Of a DNA stretch of 64,000 nt, positions 7,868 through 16,356 are shown in pieces. Origin of the DNA: Bacillus sp. CH30_1T. Lineage in GTDB: Bacteria > Bacillota > Bacilli > Bacillales > Bacillaceae_B. Positions within the stretch are counted from its first letter, which is position 1. Every line of letters starts with the position of its first letter. Both the position numbers and the translations under genes were made by a program. Where the stretch lies: assembly GCF_008364765.1 (NCBI RefSeq), contig NZ_VTUY01000004.1:124001-188000 (forward strand), given 5' to 3'. The notes beneath the pieces are model-generated. The model was not told the DNA's origin. It saw only the letters and a program-made list of their open reading frames with translations, and did not search any database.

Positions 7868-9115
7868 GTGGAAATCGGAATAGGCACCCAGGCTCCCAAC
7901 TCTCCCATTGGGATGAGCAAGGAAACAACGCTTTCCAAGAAAGAAATGGATGGGTTTTCGAAACTATTAGGATTTGTATCGAATCATGTTGTTGAAAGGG
8001 AAGAAGTAAAACATCCCGAGACACTATCTCTTCTTGTAAGTCTGACAGGCATCTTACGTGCAACAGAGCTTGATGAAGTTGGGCTATCAAGCGGACAATT
8101 AGAAGACTTATCCCGATTAAAGGAACTTGACTTTGAACAAATCGCTGAAATAGTTGGTGTGGATCAAGAAACGGTCATAACACTTTTTTCTGAGCTTCAA
8201 TCTGCTCTTATTGGGACTGAGCAATCCTTGCCTTCATCAGATGATATTGCAGAGGATCTTCATGAAATTCTGCTGGGAACGATGCAACTGCTGCAATCCG
8301 CATTAAAAAATGAGGTGGGGGTCTTAAGTGGAAAAGGACCAATAGAAGATGTAACCAGACTTGTAAAGGTCATTGAACTTTTGGCAACTAACCGTGACCT
8401 ACTTGTGGTGGAAGCATCAAAAACGTCCGAGCTAAAAGACATGATGAAGAGGGTTCAAGCGGGTGTAGATGCATCCTTGGCCAGGGAGTTCAATCATAGT
8501 AAGGATTGGTCCCAGGTATTAAAAGATGCTTTTCACCGCCAGGCACCTGTGCAAACAATGGAAAAGCAGTCCTCAACAGAACGGGTCACAGTGGAGAAGA
8601 AAAGTATTCAACCGATTCAGGCAAACCATATACACTTTGTTCTTCCGAAAACAGAATCCGTTTCCATGAGTCTCTCATCTGCAAATCGCTCCCTTCAATA
8701 TGAACAATTTGTGAAAGAATTTCAGAATATCATAAGTAAATCTCAAATGCTGTCACAGCCGAGCATGAGTAAGCTGTTAATCAAGCTATATCCAGAGCAA
8801 CTGGGCTCATTAAGGATCGAACTTCTACAACAAAACGGAGTGATGACCGCAAAAATATTAGCTTCGACGGCAACTGCGAAAGAAATGCTTGATTCTCAAA
8901 TTCAAGGATTAAAGCATGCGTTTACATCGCAGAACCTTCAAGTAGAGAAGATAGAAATCTCACAGGCGTTAACAGATGCTGAGCGGCAATCTAAAGGGCA
9001 GTCACAACAACAGTTCTCACAACAGCAAAGGCAGAATCAACCCGACCAGGGAGGAAGCCAGGATGAAGAAAGAACTCAATCCTTTAAGGATTATCTCGTA
9101 AATACCGAAATATAG
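7868..9115 (+). CDS. fliK: Flagellar hook-length control protein FliK
   Basis: 415-aa molecular ruler that measures hook length and signals FlhB to switch export specificity. The conserved C-terminal domain (about residues 285-375) contains KLLIKLYPEQLGSLRIEL and a following LASTATAKEMLDSQI segment, with a Gln-rich tail. The N-terminal two-thirds is variable and Ser/Glu rich, as in the family. GTG 7868 was chosen because AGAGGAGGTG (7853-7862) precedes it; the in-frame TTG 7850 lies upstream of that site. Confidence 0.93.
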   Translation: MEIGIGTQAPNSPIGMSKETTLSKKEMDGFSKLLGFVSNHVVEREEVKHPETLSLLVSLTGILRATELDEVGLSSGQLEDLSRLKELDFEQIAEIVGVDQETVITLFSELQSALIGTEQSLPSSDDIAEDLHEILLGTMQLLQSALKNEVGVLSGKGPIEDVTRLVKVIELLATNRDLLVVEASKTSELKDMMKRVQAGVDASLAREFNHSKDWSQVLKDAFHRQAPVQTMEKQSSTERVTVEKKSIQPIQANHIHFVLPKTESVSMSLSSANRSLQYEQFVKEFQNIISKSQMLSQPSMSKLLIKLYPEQLGSLRIELLQQNGVMTAKILASTATAKEMLDSQIQGLKHAFTSQNLQVEKIEISQALTDAERQSKGQSQQQFSQQQRQNQPDQGGSQDEERTQSFKDYLVNTEI

Positions 9116-9123
9116 GTGATAAT

Positions 9124-9756
9124 ATGACGAAAATTGATCCGAGCTTACTATATTCCACCGTCCAAACAAAACAACGTGAAGGCGGTAAGGATATTTTGGG
9201 AAAAGATGACTTCCTGAAAATACTGATGACTCAATTACAGAATCAAGACCCGTTAAATCCGATGCAGGACAAAGATTTCATCGCACAAATGGCTACCTTT
9301 TCATCATTAGAGCAGATGACGAACCTGACGAAAACAATGGAGAAATTTGTGGATAACCAAAGTCAATCACAATTGATCTCTTACAATCAGTTTGTTGGTA
9401 AACAAGTGACATGGCATAAAATCATAGAATCAGAAGCAGGCGATGCACCCGAAATACAAGAAGGACAGGGGTTCGTAAAAGGAGTCCGCTTTAAAGGTGA
9501 CTCTGTTGAATTCATCATGGAGGACGGAACAATCCTGACTCCCGGGAATATTTCACAAGTGAATACGACGGATACCCCAGAAGCTTCTCTCGTTAATGCA
9601 TCTTTATTAATAGGAAAGAGCGTAACATGGAATAGTGAAGATGGAGAGATGAGCGGAATCGTTCAATCCGTTTCAAAGAAAGATTCACTCATTTGGTTTC
9701 ATACAAAAGAAGGGGACAAAATTTCCAGTGATAAGTTAATTAAAATTGAATCTTAG
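9124..9756 (+). CDS. flgD: Flagellar hook cap/scaffold protein FlgD
   Basis: FlgD caps the growing hook and drives FlgE polymerisation. 210 aa. The N-terminal signature DFLKILMTQLQNQDPLNPM (about residues 29-47) and FIAQMATFSSLEQM are diagnostic. The C-terminal part has alternating beta segments (FVKGVRFKGDSVEFIMEDG, VTWNSEDGEMSGIVQSV). It sits after fliK as in B. subtilis (ylxG). Start ATG 9124 has AGGTGA upstream. Confidence 0.96.
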   Translation: MTKIDPSLLYSTVQTKQREGGKDILGKDDFLKILMTQLQNQDPLNPMQDKDFIAQMATFSSLEQMTNLTKTMEKFVDNQSQSQLISYNQFVGKQVTWHKIIESEAGDAPEIQEGQGFVKGVRFKGDSVEFIMEDGTILTPGNISQVNTTDTPEASLVNASLLIGKSVTWNSEDGEMSGIVQSVSKKDSLIWFHTKEGDKISSDKLIKIES

Positions 9757-9768
9757 GGAGTGGATTGT

Positions 9769-10155
9769 ATGGAAAAGACATTCTTTCATCGTTCACCACA
9801 ACCTATTGCACCAAATAATAATACGAAATCTATTTCTAAACCTTCAAGTGCATCATCATTTGCTGCCCAATTAGATAAGGCAATTCAACATGTACCTCAC
9901 ATACAGATTAGCAAACATGCAAAGGTAAGGATGGAGCAACGGGGGATTTCTATTTCTCCCCGAACATGGGAGAAGATAAGTGCGAAAATAAATGAAGCAA
10001 AAACCAAGGGTGTCGGGGATTCACTGGTGATTTTGAAAGACGCCGCGTTAATCGTAAGTGCTAAAAACAAAACGGTAATTACTGCTTTAGACCGTGAGGA
10101 AGCACATTCACAGATTTTCACCAACATTAATGGAACAATATTAATAGATTCATAG
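9769..10155 (+). CDS. TIGR02530-type flagellar operon protein
   Basis: 128 aa, small basic protein. After a Ser/Asn-rich N-terminal part (about 1-40) it carries ISKHAKVRMEQRGISIS, KGVGDSLVILKDAALIVS and KNKTVITALDREE..FTNINGTILID, the pattern I associate with the 'flagellar operon protein TIGR02530' family between flgD and flgE. A Borrelia protein called FlgV that affects flagellar assembly may belong to the same family (from memory). ATG 9769 is preferred over GTG 9760 because GGGAGTGG lies just upstream. To my knowledge B. subtilis 168 has no gene at this place. Precise role unknown. Confidence 0.85.
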   Translation: MEKTFFHRSPQPIAPNNNTKSISKPSSASSFAAQLDKAIQHVPHIQISKHAKVRMEQRGISISPRTWEKISAKINEAKTKGVGDSLVILKDAALIVSAKNKTVITALDREEAHSQIFTNINGTILIDS

Positions 10156-10225
10156 GCTGGACCTTTTATGGAGGCCTGTAGCTGTGGACTGATTGAAGCA
10201 GCTAAGTAAGAAAGGGGAAAAATTC

Positions 10226-11449
10226 ATGCTACGTTCAATGTATTCGGGTATCAGTGGAATGAAAAACTTTCAAACAAAACTGGATGTAATCGGAAATAAT
10301 ATTGCAAATGTAAATACTTACGGCTATAAAAAAGGGCGTGTCACATTCCAGGACTTAATGAACCAAACCGTTTCAGGTGCAAGTAGAGCAACCGAAAACC
10401 GTGGAGGTCAAAATGCAAAGCAAGTGGGACTTGGCGCATCTTTGTCGTCCATTGATACGATTCAAACTCAAGGAAGTCTGCAAACAACAGGCAGATCCTT
10501 GGATGTAGCCATCTCGGGTGACGGATTTTTTGTTGTAAGACAAGGAAATAACGAAATGTTCACCCGTGCTGGAAACTTTTATTTAGATTCAAATGGAAAC
10601 CTTGTAACAGGTCAAGGAAATCTTGTACAGGGGTATCCGGTCAACGGTGACGGTGTAGTTAATCAGAGTGCTGCGACTGATATCAAAATTGATACTAATA
10701 CCACAATGGCACCTCAGGCTACGAGCGAGGCTACTTACAATGGGAACTTAAAGTCTAGTGCCGTCGATGGTACTGTAGTGGAGCTTGAAACAAAGGTGAA
10801 GGATTCACTTGGTAAAGATATTAGTATTAAGTTAGTGATGGAGAAATCAGGTCAAAACGAATGGGAAGTTACAATATCCAGTCTGACCGATGACGTTACA
10901 GTCAGCAATGGTCAAAATGCCGTTTTAAATTTTGACGAAGAAGGTAAATTAACTTCTCAAGTGCCTTTTCCAATAACATTAAATAATCAAACTGGTGCAA
11001 ATCCTACCCAAACGATTGATATGGATTTCTCTAAGATCACACAGTTCGATAGCTCATCCTCCGCTAATGTAGATACTGTTGACGGAAACTCAGAAGGGTA
11101 CCTTGAAAGCTTCAACATAGGTTCTTCTGGTGAAGTGAACGGAGTATTTTCCAATGGAGAAGTGAGAGTTTTAAGTCAACTGGCATTAGCTACTTTTTCT
11201 AATCCGGGTGGTTTGACGAAAGCTGGTAATAATCTGTTCCAGGCTTCAAATAACTCAGGTCTTCCAAACCAGGGATTGGCTGGAGACGGAAGAGGGGCAC
11301 TTCAGTCCGGTGCCCTTGAAATGTCCAACGTGGACCTATCCGAAGAATTCACTGAAATGATCACGGCTCAGCGTGGATTCCAGGCAAATACACGTATCAT
11401 CACAACGTCGGATGAAATCTTACAAGAGCTTGTAAACTTGAAACGTTAA
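10226..11449 (+). CDS. flgE: Flagellar hook protein FlgE
   Basis: Hook subunit, exported and polymerised under FlgD. 407 aa. The N-terminal axial signature (MYSGISGMKNFQTKLDVIG followed by NNIANVNTYGYKKGRVTF) and C-terminal signature (LEMSNVDLSEEFTEMITAQ, RGFQANTRIITTSDEIL) flank FlaE-like outer domains. ATG 10226 follows an AAAGGGGAAA ribosome binding site; an in-frame TTG at 10193 is ignored. It is clearly longer than the B. subtilis 168 hook protein (about 264 aa by recall), the extra part being the surface-exposed middle region. Confidence 0.95.
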   Translation: MLRSMYSGISGMKNFQTKLDVIGNNIANVNTYGYKKGRVTFQDLMNQTVSGASRATENRGGQNAKQVGLGASLSSIDTIQTQGSLQTTGRSLDVAISGDGFFVVRQGNNEMFTRAGNFYLDSNGNLVTGQGNLVQGYPVNGDGVVNQSAATDIKIDTNTTMAPQATSEATYNGNLKSSAVDGTVVELETKVKDSLGKDISIKLVMEKSGQNEWEVTISSLTDDVTVSNGQNAVLNFDEEGKLTSQVPFPITLNNQTGANPTQTIDMDFSKITQFDSSSSANVDTVDGNSEGYLESFNIGSSGEVNGVFSNGEVRVLSQLALATFSNPGGLTKAGNNLFQASNNSGLPNQGLAGDGRGALQSGALEMSNVDLSEEFTEMITAQRGFQANTRIITTSDEILQELVNLKR

Positions 11450-11532
11450 TTCGTTAAAAAGGAGGAAGGGACTGACACCTTAGAGGTTATACATTAGGTT
11501 GAATCAGAGGATGAATGTCGGTCCTGAAGTTT

Positions 11533-11748
11533 ATGATCACTTTAACCAGACTGAATGGAAAGTCGTTTACGTTGAATGCTTTATACATAGAAACAGTAGA
11601 AGCGTTTCCGGACACTACGATTCTATTAACAAATGGCAGACGATATGTTGTGAAAGAAACGGTGGACGAGGTTGACTCCCTTACCCTTACTTTCTTTCAA
11701 AAAACAAATTTACTCAGCCTGCCCCATCAGGGAGGGAGTATTAGTTGA
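11533..11748 (+). CDS. swrD: Swarming motility protein SwrD (FlbD family)
   Basis: 71 aa with MITLTRLNGKSFTLNALYIE and PDTTILLTNGRRYVVKE, the FlbD/SwrD signature. SwrD raises flagellar motor power for swarming in B. subtilis. ATG 11533 gives the family-length protein. An in-frame ATG at 11515 adds six residues and has a better (if close) AGAGG site, so the true start could be there. The stop codon overlaps the TTG start of fliL. Confidence 0.9.
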   Translation: MITLTRLNGKSFTLNALYIETVEAFPDTTILLTNGRRYVVKETVDEVDSLTLTFFQKTNLLSLPHQGGSIS

Positions 11749-12170
11749 AGAGTAAAGCCCTGACAATCATGATGATTTTGTTGGTTACGATTACACTTGT
11801 CGGTGTGATTGCCTTAGTTGTCATTCTGAAGTTTTCAGGAGATGAAGAAACGAAAGAGCCTTCCATTGAAGAAGTGATTGAAAATTCGGTGGACATACCG
11901 GAGACGACAACCAATTTAATGAGTAATGATTTCATTCGTATTTCCTTTAAGATTCAAACAGATAGTAAAAAAGCGAAAAGTGAGTTGGAAAAGAGAGATT
12001 TTCAAGTGAATAACATCATCATAGAAGAGCTTTCAGAATTGAAAGCAGAAGAACTGCAAGGGAAAAAAGGGAAAGAAATGATCGAAACGAAGGTTAAAGA
12101 CAAGGTAAACTCCCTTATGCAAGAAGGAATGGTAGAAAAGGTCTATATCACCTCTATGATGATTCAATAA
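11745..12170 (+). CDS. fliL: Flagellar basal-body-associated protein FliL
   Basis: Single-pass inner-membrane protein that supports stator function. 141 aa, one N-terminal span (about residues 6-29, ALTIMMILLVTITLVGVIAL) and an extracytoplasmic domain (ISFKIQTDSKKAKSELEKRD) ending with MVEKVYITSMMIQ. TTG 11745 overlaps the swrD stop and has GGGAGGGAG upstream. Position before fliM is conserved. Confidence 0.94.
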   Translation: MKSKALTIMMILLVTITLVGVIALVVILKFSGDEETKEPSIEEVIENSVDIPETTTNLMSNDFIRISFKIQTDSKKAKSELEKRDFQVNNIIIEELSELKAEELQGKKGKEMIETKVKDKVNSLMQEGMVEKVYITSMMIQ

Positions 12171-12202
12171 AAAAGCTATTACGAGTGTTTGGAGGTGAAG
12201 TG

Positions 12203-13201
12203 GTGGCGAGTGAAATTTTATCTCAAAGTGAAATCGATGCTCTTTTGTCAGCTCTTAATACAGGAGAAATGAGCGCAGATGATTTCAAAAAAGAAGAAGA
12301 AGAGAAAAAAGTGAAAGTGTATGATTTCAAGAGAGCTTTACGGTTTTCTAAAGATCAAATCCGAAGTTTAACGAGAATACATGAAAACTTCGCCCGGATC
12401 TTGACTACATATTTCTCTGCTCAATTAAGAACTTATGTTCAAATAAATGTTGCTTCTGCTGACCAAATCCCATACGAAGAATTTATCCGTTCCGTTCCGA
12501 AAATGACCATTTTAAACGTTTATGAATTACCTCCATTGGATGGAAGGATCCTAATGGAAATCAACCCGAATATTGCTTATTCGATGATGGATCGGGTGAT
12601 GGGTGGAAGGGGAGTCAGCGTTAACAAAGTAGAGAATTTAACCGAAATTGAAACGAGAATTATGAGTCAGCTCTTTGAAAAGGCGTTTGAGAATTTAAGG
12701 GAAGCCTGGAGCACTGTGGTTGATGTAGATCCGCTTTTTGCGGAATTTGAAGTGAACCCGCAATTTCTTCAGATGGTGTCACCAAATGAAACGGTTGTGG
12801 TTATTTCATTAAACACAACGATTGGTGAAACAAGTGGAATGATTAACATCTGCATTCCACACGTTGTTCTGGAGCCGATCCTTCCGAAATTATCAGGAAG
12901 CTATTGGATGGAAAGCAAACGTAAAGAGAGTAAGCCGGAAGAAACGGCACATCTTGAAAGAAGAATCAAGAAAGCTCAAGTGCCGATTGTAGCTGAATTA
13001 GGAAGTTCTGATATTTCTATTGAAGAGTTCCTTATGCTGGATATTGGTGATGTAATCGAAATGAACACCCGAATCGATGATCCTTTAACGATCAGAGTGG
13101 GTGATATTCCTAAATTTACAGCTCAGCCAGGGAAGTCAAACAAGAAACTGGCCGTGCAAATTTTAGATTCGTTGAAGGGGGGAGACGACGATGATGAGTG
13201 A
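12203..13201 (+). CDS. fliM: Flagellar motor switch protein FliM
   Basis: C-ring protein whose N-terminus binds CheY-P. 332 aa. The N-terminal motif LSQSEIDALLSAL is the CheY-binding segment, the CheC-like middle domain follows (KVYDFKRALRFSKDQIRSL), and the C-terminal SpoA/FliN-like domain includes VPIVAELGSSDISIEEFL. GTG 12203 gives the family length and has GGAGGTG 5 nt upstream; nearby in-frame GTG codons at 12185 and 12200 fit less well. The end overlaps fliY by about 11 nt. Confidence 0.97.
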   Translation: MASEILSQSEIDALLSALNTGEMSADDFKKEEEEKKVKVYDFKRALRFSKDQIRSLTRIHENFARILTTYFSAQLRTYVQINVASADQIPYEEFIRSVPKMTILNVYELPPLDGRILMEINPNIAYSMMDRVMGGRGVSVNKVENLTEIETRIMSQLFEKAFENLREAWSTVVDVDPLFAEFEVNPQFLQMVSPNETVVVISLNTTIGETSGMINICIPHVVLEPILPKLSGSYWMESKRKESKPEETAHLERRIKKAQVPIVAELGSSDISIEEFLMLDIGDVIEMNTRIDDPLTIRVGDIPKFTAQPGKSNKKLAVQILDSLKGGDDDDE

Positions 13202-14363
13202 TGATATGTTATCTCAAGATGAAATTGATGCGTTGCTCCGTGGGTCTGCAGAGCCTGAAGAGGAAACAGAAGAGCGCAAAGAGATAATTAGTAATGATTA
13301 CATTAGTTCTATGGAAGAGGATGCTTTAGGTGAAATAGGGAACATCTCCTTTGGGAGTTCTGCAACGGCTTTATCCACTTTGCTCAATCAGAAGGTTGAG
13401 ATTACGACCCCTAAAGTAACGATTATTGATAAAAATTATTTAGAAGAGGAATTTCCTCATCCGTATGTCGCCATTCAAGTTCAATATACTGAGGGTTTTT
13501 CAGGAGTGAACCTGTTGGTGATCAAACAATCAGATGCATCCATCATCGCTGACTTGATGCTTGGTGGAGATGGAAGGAACCCATCCGGTGATTTGGGGGA
13601 AATTCAGCTTAGTGCCGTTCAAGAGGCAATGAATCAAATGATGGGTTCTGCCGCAACCTCCATGTCTACGGTATTTAGTAAGAAAGTGGATATTTCACCA
13701 CCTTCCATCGATTTGATGTACATACCACAAGGGGAGGGAGAAGAAAATCTTCCTGATCAAGATCTATTAGTAAAAGTGTCATTTTCATTGAAAATCGGAG
13801 ATCTCATTGATTCGAGCATCATGCAGCTCTTGCCCTTGAATTTTGCCAAGAGTCTGGTGGATGAATTAATGAATGGTGGAGCTTCTGATGAAGTTGCCGC
13901 AGCGGTTACACCGAGCGTGGAACCTCCTACTGCTCCACAACCAGAGCCTGCTTATAGCGGTATGTATGAGGAACCTGTCCGTACTTCCCACCAGCACGCA
14001 TCTCCTCAGCATCTCGGTGGACATGGGGTGCATGGAGAAACCGTAAATGTCCAACCGGCTACCTTTAGTAATTTTGAACCGACAGCTTTGGGACAACAGG
14101 AAACAAAAAACTTGAATATGCTACTTGACATTCCCTTGCAGGTTACGGTAGAGCTGGGAAGGACGAACCGATCTGTCAGGGACATACTTGAGTTATCGTC
14201 TGGTTCCATAATAGAGCTTGATAAATTAGCTGGAGAACCGGTTGATATCCTTGTAAACAGTCAATTGATGGCTAAAGGAGAAGTAGTAGTGATAGATGAG
14301 AACTTTGGTGTCAGAATTACGGATATTGTAAGTCAAAGTGATCGTATTAAAAAACTTAAATAA
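13191..14363 (+). CDS. fliY: Flagellar motor switch/CheY-P phosphatase FliY
   Basis: C-ring component that replaces FliN in Bacilli and dephosphorylates CheY-P. 390 aa: N-terminal CheY-binding LSQDEIDALLRG, a CheC-like domain with two E-x-x-N phosphatase centres (EDALGEIGNISFGSSA and VQEAMNQMMGSAA), a long Pro/His-rich linker (about 235-300) and a C-terminal FliN/SpoA domain (about 305-385, QVTVELGRTNRSVRDILEL). The linker contains five His in 15 residues (267-281). Start may be ATG 13191 or 13194. Confidence 0.96.
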   Translation: MMSDDMLSQDEIDALLRGSAEPEEETEERKEIISNDYISSMEEDALGEIGNISFGSSATALSTLLNQKVEITTPKVTIIDKNYLEEEFPHPYVAIQVQYTEGFSGVNLLVIKQSDASIIADLMLGGDGRNPSGDLGEIQLSAVQEAMNQMMGSAATSMSTVFSKKVDISPPSIDLMYIPQGEGEENLPDQDLLVKVSFSLKIGDLIDSSIMQLLPLNFAKSLVDELMNGGASDEVAAAVTPSVEPPTAPQPEPAYSGMYEEPVRTSHQHASPQHLGGHGVHGETVNVQPATFSNFEPTALGQQETKNLNMLLDIPLQVTVELGRTNRSVRDILELSSGSIIELDKLAGEPVDILVNSQLMAKGEVVVIDENFGVRITDIVSQSDRIKKLK

Positions 14364-14390
14364 CCTAGACGATGATGGAGGATGACGATA

Positions 14391-14753
14391 TTGGCTAATA
14401 AAATTCTAATTGTAGATGATGCGGCTTTTATGAGAATGATGATTAAAGATATTTTAACAAAAAACGGGTTTGATGTAGTAGGAGAGGCAGCCGATGGAAG
14501 TCAAGCTGTTGATAAATACAAGGAACTGAAGCCTGACCTTGTCACTATGGATATTACGATGCCGGAAAAAGATGGAATTGCAGCTTTAAAGGAAATCAAA
14601 GCAGTAGACGCCGGTGCGAAAATTATTATGTGCTCTGCAATGGGTCAACAAGCAATGGTGATTGATGCCATACAAGCGGGTGCAAAGGATTTTATCGTTA
14701 AACCTTTCCAGGCCGATCGTGTAATCGAAGCCATTCAAAAAGCTCTAGGCTAA
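14391..14753 (+). CDS. cheY: Chemotaxis response regulator CheY
   Basis: Single receiver domain, 120 aa; when phosphorylated by CheA it binds the switch and, in B. subtilis, promotes counter-clockwise rotation. Acidic pocket DD at residues 9-10, phospho-acceptor D54 (TMDITMPEKDG), switch Ser in MCSAMGQQ and K104 (FIVKPFQADR). TTG 14391 was chosen because GGAGG (14377-14381) is 9 nt upstream; the ATG at 14382 directly abuts that site. Confidence 0.97.
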   Translation: MANKILIVDDAAFMRMMIKDILTKNGFDVVGEAADGSQAVDKYKELKPDLVTMDITMPEKDGIAALKEIKAVDAGAKIIMCSAMGQQAMVIDAIQAGAKDFIVKPFQADRVIEAIQKALG

Positions 14754-14777
14754 CAGATTAGTAAGAAGGTGCATGTA

Positions 14778-15410
14778 TTGAAGAAGATTCAAATTCTAGT
14801 GAGTCTTATTGTTTTTATCATTACTGCAAATGCTGTGAATGTAACAGCATTTGCAGAAGTGAATAATGTCAAGGACTGCATAGAACATCCAGAGAAATGC
14901 AATGAGCAGCAAAATAATGAGGCTGACACCTCAGGCGCTGCTACCTCGGTTACTTTTTTGGATTATCTTAAAATGATCGTTGCTCTTATCTTTGTAGTTG
15001 CGCTCATATATTTTTTATTGAAGTTTATCAATCAAAAAGGAAGATCCTTTCAACAGACTAAATTAATCAATCATTTAGGTGGAACGCCACTCGGGGGCAA
15101 TCGTTCTGTCCAAATTGTTAAGGTAGGCAAGCAAGTGCTTGTACTGGGTGTGGGAGAAGATATTCAGCTTCTGAAAGAGATTCAGGATGAAAAAGAGAAA
15201 GAAGAGATACTATCCTATTATCAGGAAGCTCAATTTCCTGATGCCAAAACAGCCGTTTCCAGTTGGTTGACAAGGGTAAAAGGACCTTCTCCTGCGTCTT
15301 CTCCAAGTTCATTTCAATCACAGTTGAAATCACAGCTGGAGGAAATGAAAAAGGGAAGAAAGAAGATGTTCAAAGATTTAAAGAATAAGGAGAATCATTC
15401 TGATGAATGA
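14778..15410 (+). CDS. fliO: Flagellar biosynthesis protein FliO (FliZ)
   Basis: Membrane protein that helps assemble the FliP-FliQ-FliR export gate. 210 aa. A signal-peptide-like N-terminus (about 1-26, ending TAFAE), a short extracytoplasmic segment with two Cys (C34, C41), a membrane span (about 64-85, MIVALIFVVALIYFLLKF) and a basic cytoplasmic domain (RSVQIVKVGKQVLVLGVGE). TTG 14778 follows AGAAGG; an in-frame GTG at 14769 overlaps that site. The end overlaps fliP by 8 nt. Confidence 0.9.
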   Translation: MKKIQILVSLIVFIITANAVNVTAFAEVNNVKDCIEHPEKCNEQQNNEADTSGAATSVTFLDYLKMIVALIFVVALIYFLLKFINQKGRSFQQTKLINHLGGTPLGGNRSVQIVKVGKQVLVLGVGEDIQLLKEIQDEKEKEEILSYYQEAQFPDAKTAVSSWLTRVKGPSPASSPSSFQSQLKSQLEEMKKGRKKMFKDLKNKENHSDE

Positions 15411-16068
15411 ATTCATGGAATTTTTTAATAGTAGTTCTGCAGATAATGTATCGACAAGTGTTAAGCTGCTATTACTATTTACCGTCCTTTCCCTGGCACC
15501 CAGTATTCTGATTTTAATGACATCTTTCACCCGGATCATGATTGTCCTATCCTTTGTCAGGACTTCTCTTGCCACACAGCAAATGCCACCGAATCAGGTA
15601 TTGATTGGAATTTCTTTATTTCTTACGTTTTTTATCATGGCTCCAACTTTTCAAGAGGTAAACGATGAAGCATTGACTCCTCTTTTTAACGAAGAGATTA
15701 ATCTTGAGGAAGCTTATGACAAGGCTTCGATCCCGTTTAAAGAATTTATGAGTAAGCACACAAGACAAAAGGATTTAGAGTTGTTTTTACAATATTCCGG
15801 GACTGATCGACCCGAATCTGTGGAAGACATTCCTCTTACATCCTTAGTGCCGGCATTTGCGTTAAGTGAAATTAAGACGGCTTTTCAAATAGGATTTATG
15901 ATATTTATTCCTTTCTTAGTCATCGACATGGTGGTAGCGAGTGTCTTGATGTCCATGGGGATGATGATGCTCCCTCCTGTTATGATTTCATTGCCTTTCA
16001 AGATTTTACTGTTTGTGTTAGTGGATGGCTGGTATTTAGTAATAAAATCTCTTTTACAAAGTTTTTAA
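15403..16068 (+). CDS. fliP: Flagellar export gate protein FliP
   Basis: Core subunit of the membrane export gate (with FliQ and FliR). 221 aa, four predicted membrane spans, with family sequences LTSFTRIMIVLSFVRTSL-like (here MTSFTRIMIVLSFVRTSL), QQMPPNQVLIGISLFLTFF, FALSEIKTAFQIGFMIFIPF and GMMMLPPVMISLPFKILLF. It overlaps fliO by 8 nt and is followed by fliQ after 14 nt, the conserved fliO-P-Q-R block. Confidence 0.98.
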   Translation: MNEFMEFFNSSSADNVSTSVKLLLLFTVLSLAPSILILMTSFTRIMIVLSFVRTSLATQQMPPNQVLIGISLFLTFFIMAPTFQEVNDEALTPLFNEEINLEEAYDKASIPFKEFMSKHTRQKDLELFLQYSGTDRPESVEDIPLTSLVPAFALSEIKTAFQIGFMIFIPFLVIDMVVASVLMSMGMMMLPPVMISLPFKILLFVLVDGWYLVIKSLLQSF

Positions 16069-16082
16069 GTAGGTGAGTTTCA

Positions 16083-16352
16083 ATGAATGCTGAATCTGTT
16101 ATCGCGATAGCGGAGCGTGGAATATATGTAACCCTCATCGTTTCCGGTCCATTACTGCTGTTAGCCCTTGTAGTAGGATTGATCGTCAGTATTTTTCAAG
16201 CAACAACACAAATACAGGAACAAACTCTTGCGTTTATTCCTAAAATCGTGGCGGTCTTGATTGGGATTGTTTTCTTTGGACCTTGGATGTTAACGAAGCT
16301 TGTGACGTATACCTCACAAATCTTCTCAGATTTAACAAGGTTCGTAGGGTAA
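16083..16352 (+). CDS. fliQ: Flagellar export gate protein FliQ
   Basis: 89-aa protein with two membrane spans and the family motif IFQATTQIQEQTLAFIPKI near residues 39-57. Part of the FliPQR channel. AGGTGA serves as ribosome binding site and fliR starts 4 nt after the stop. Confidence 0.97.
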   Translation: MNAESVIAIAERGIYVTLIVSGPLLLLALVVGLIVSIFQATTQIQEQTLAFIPKIVAVLIGIVFFGPWMLTKLVTYTSQIFSDLTRFVG

Positions 16353-16356
16353 TAGA

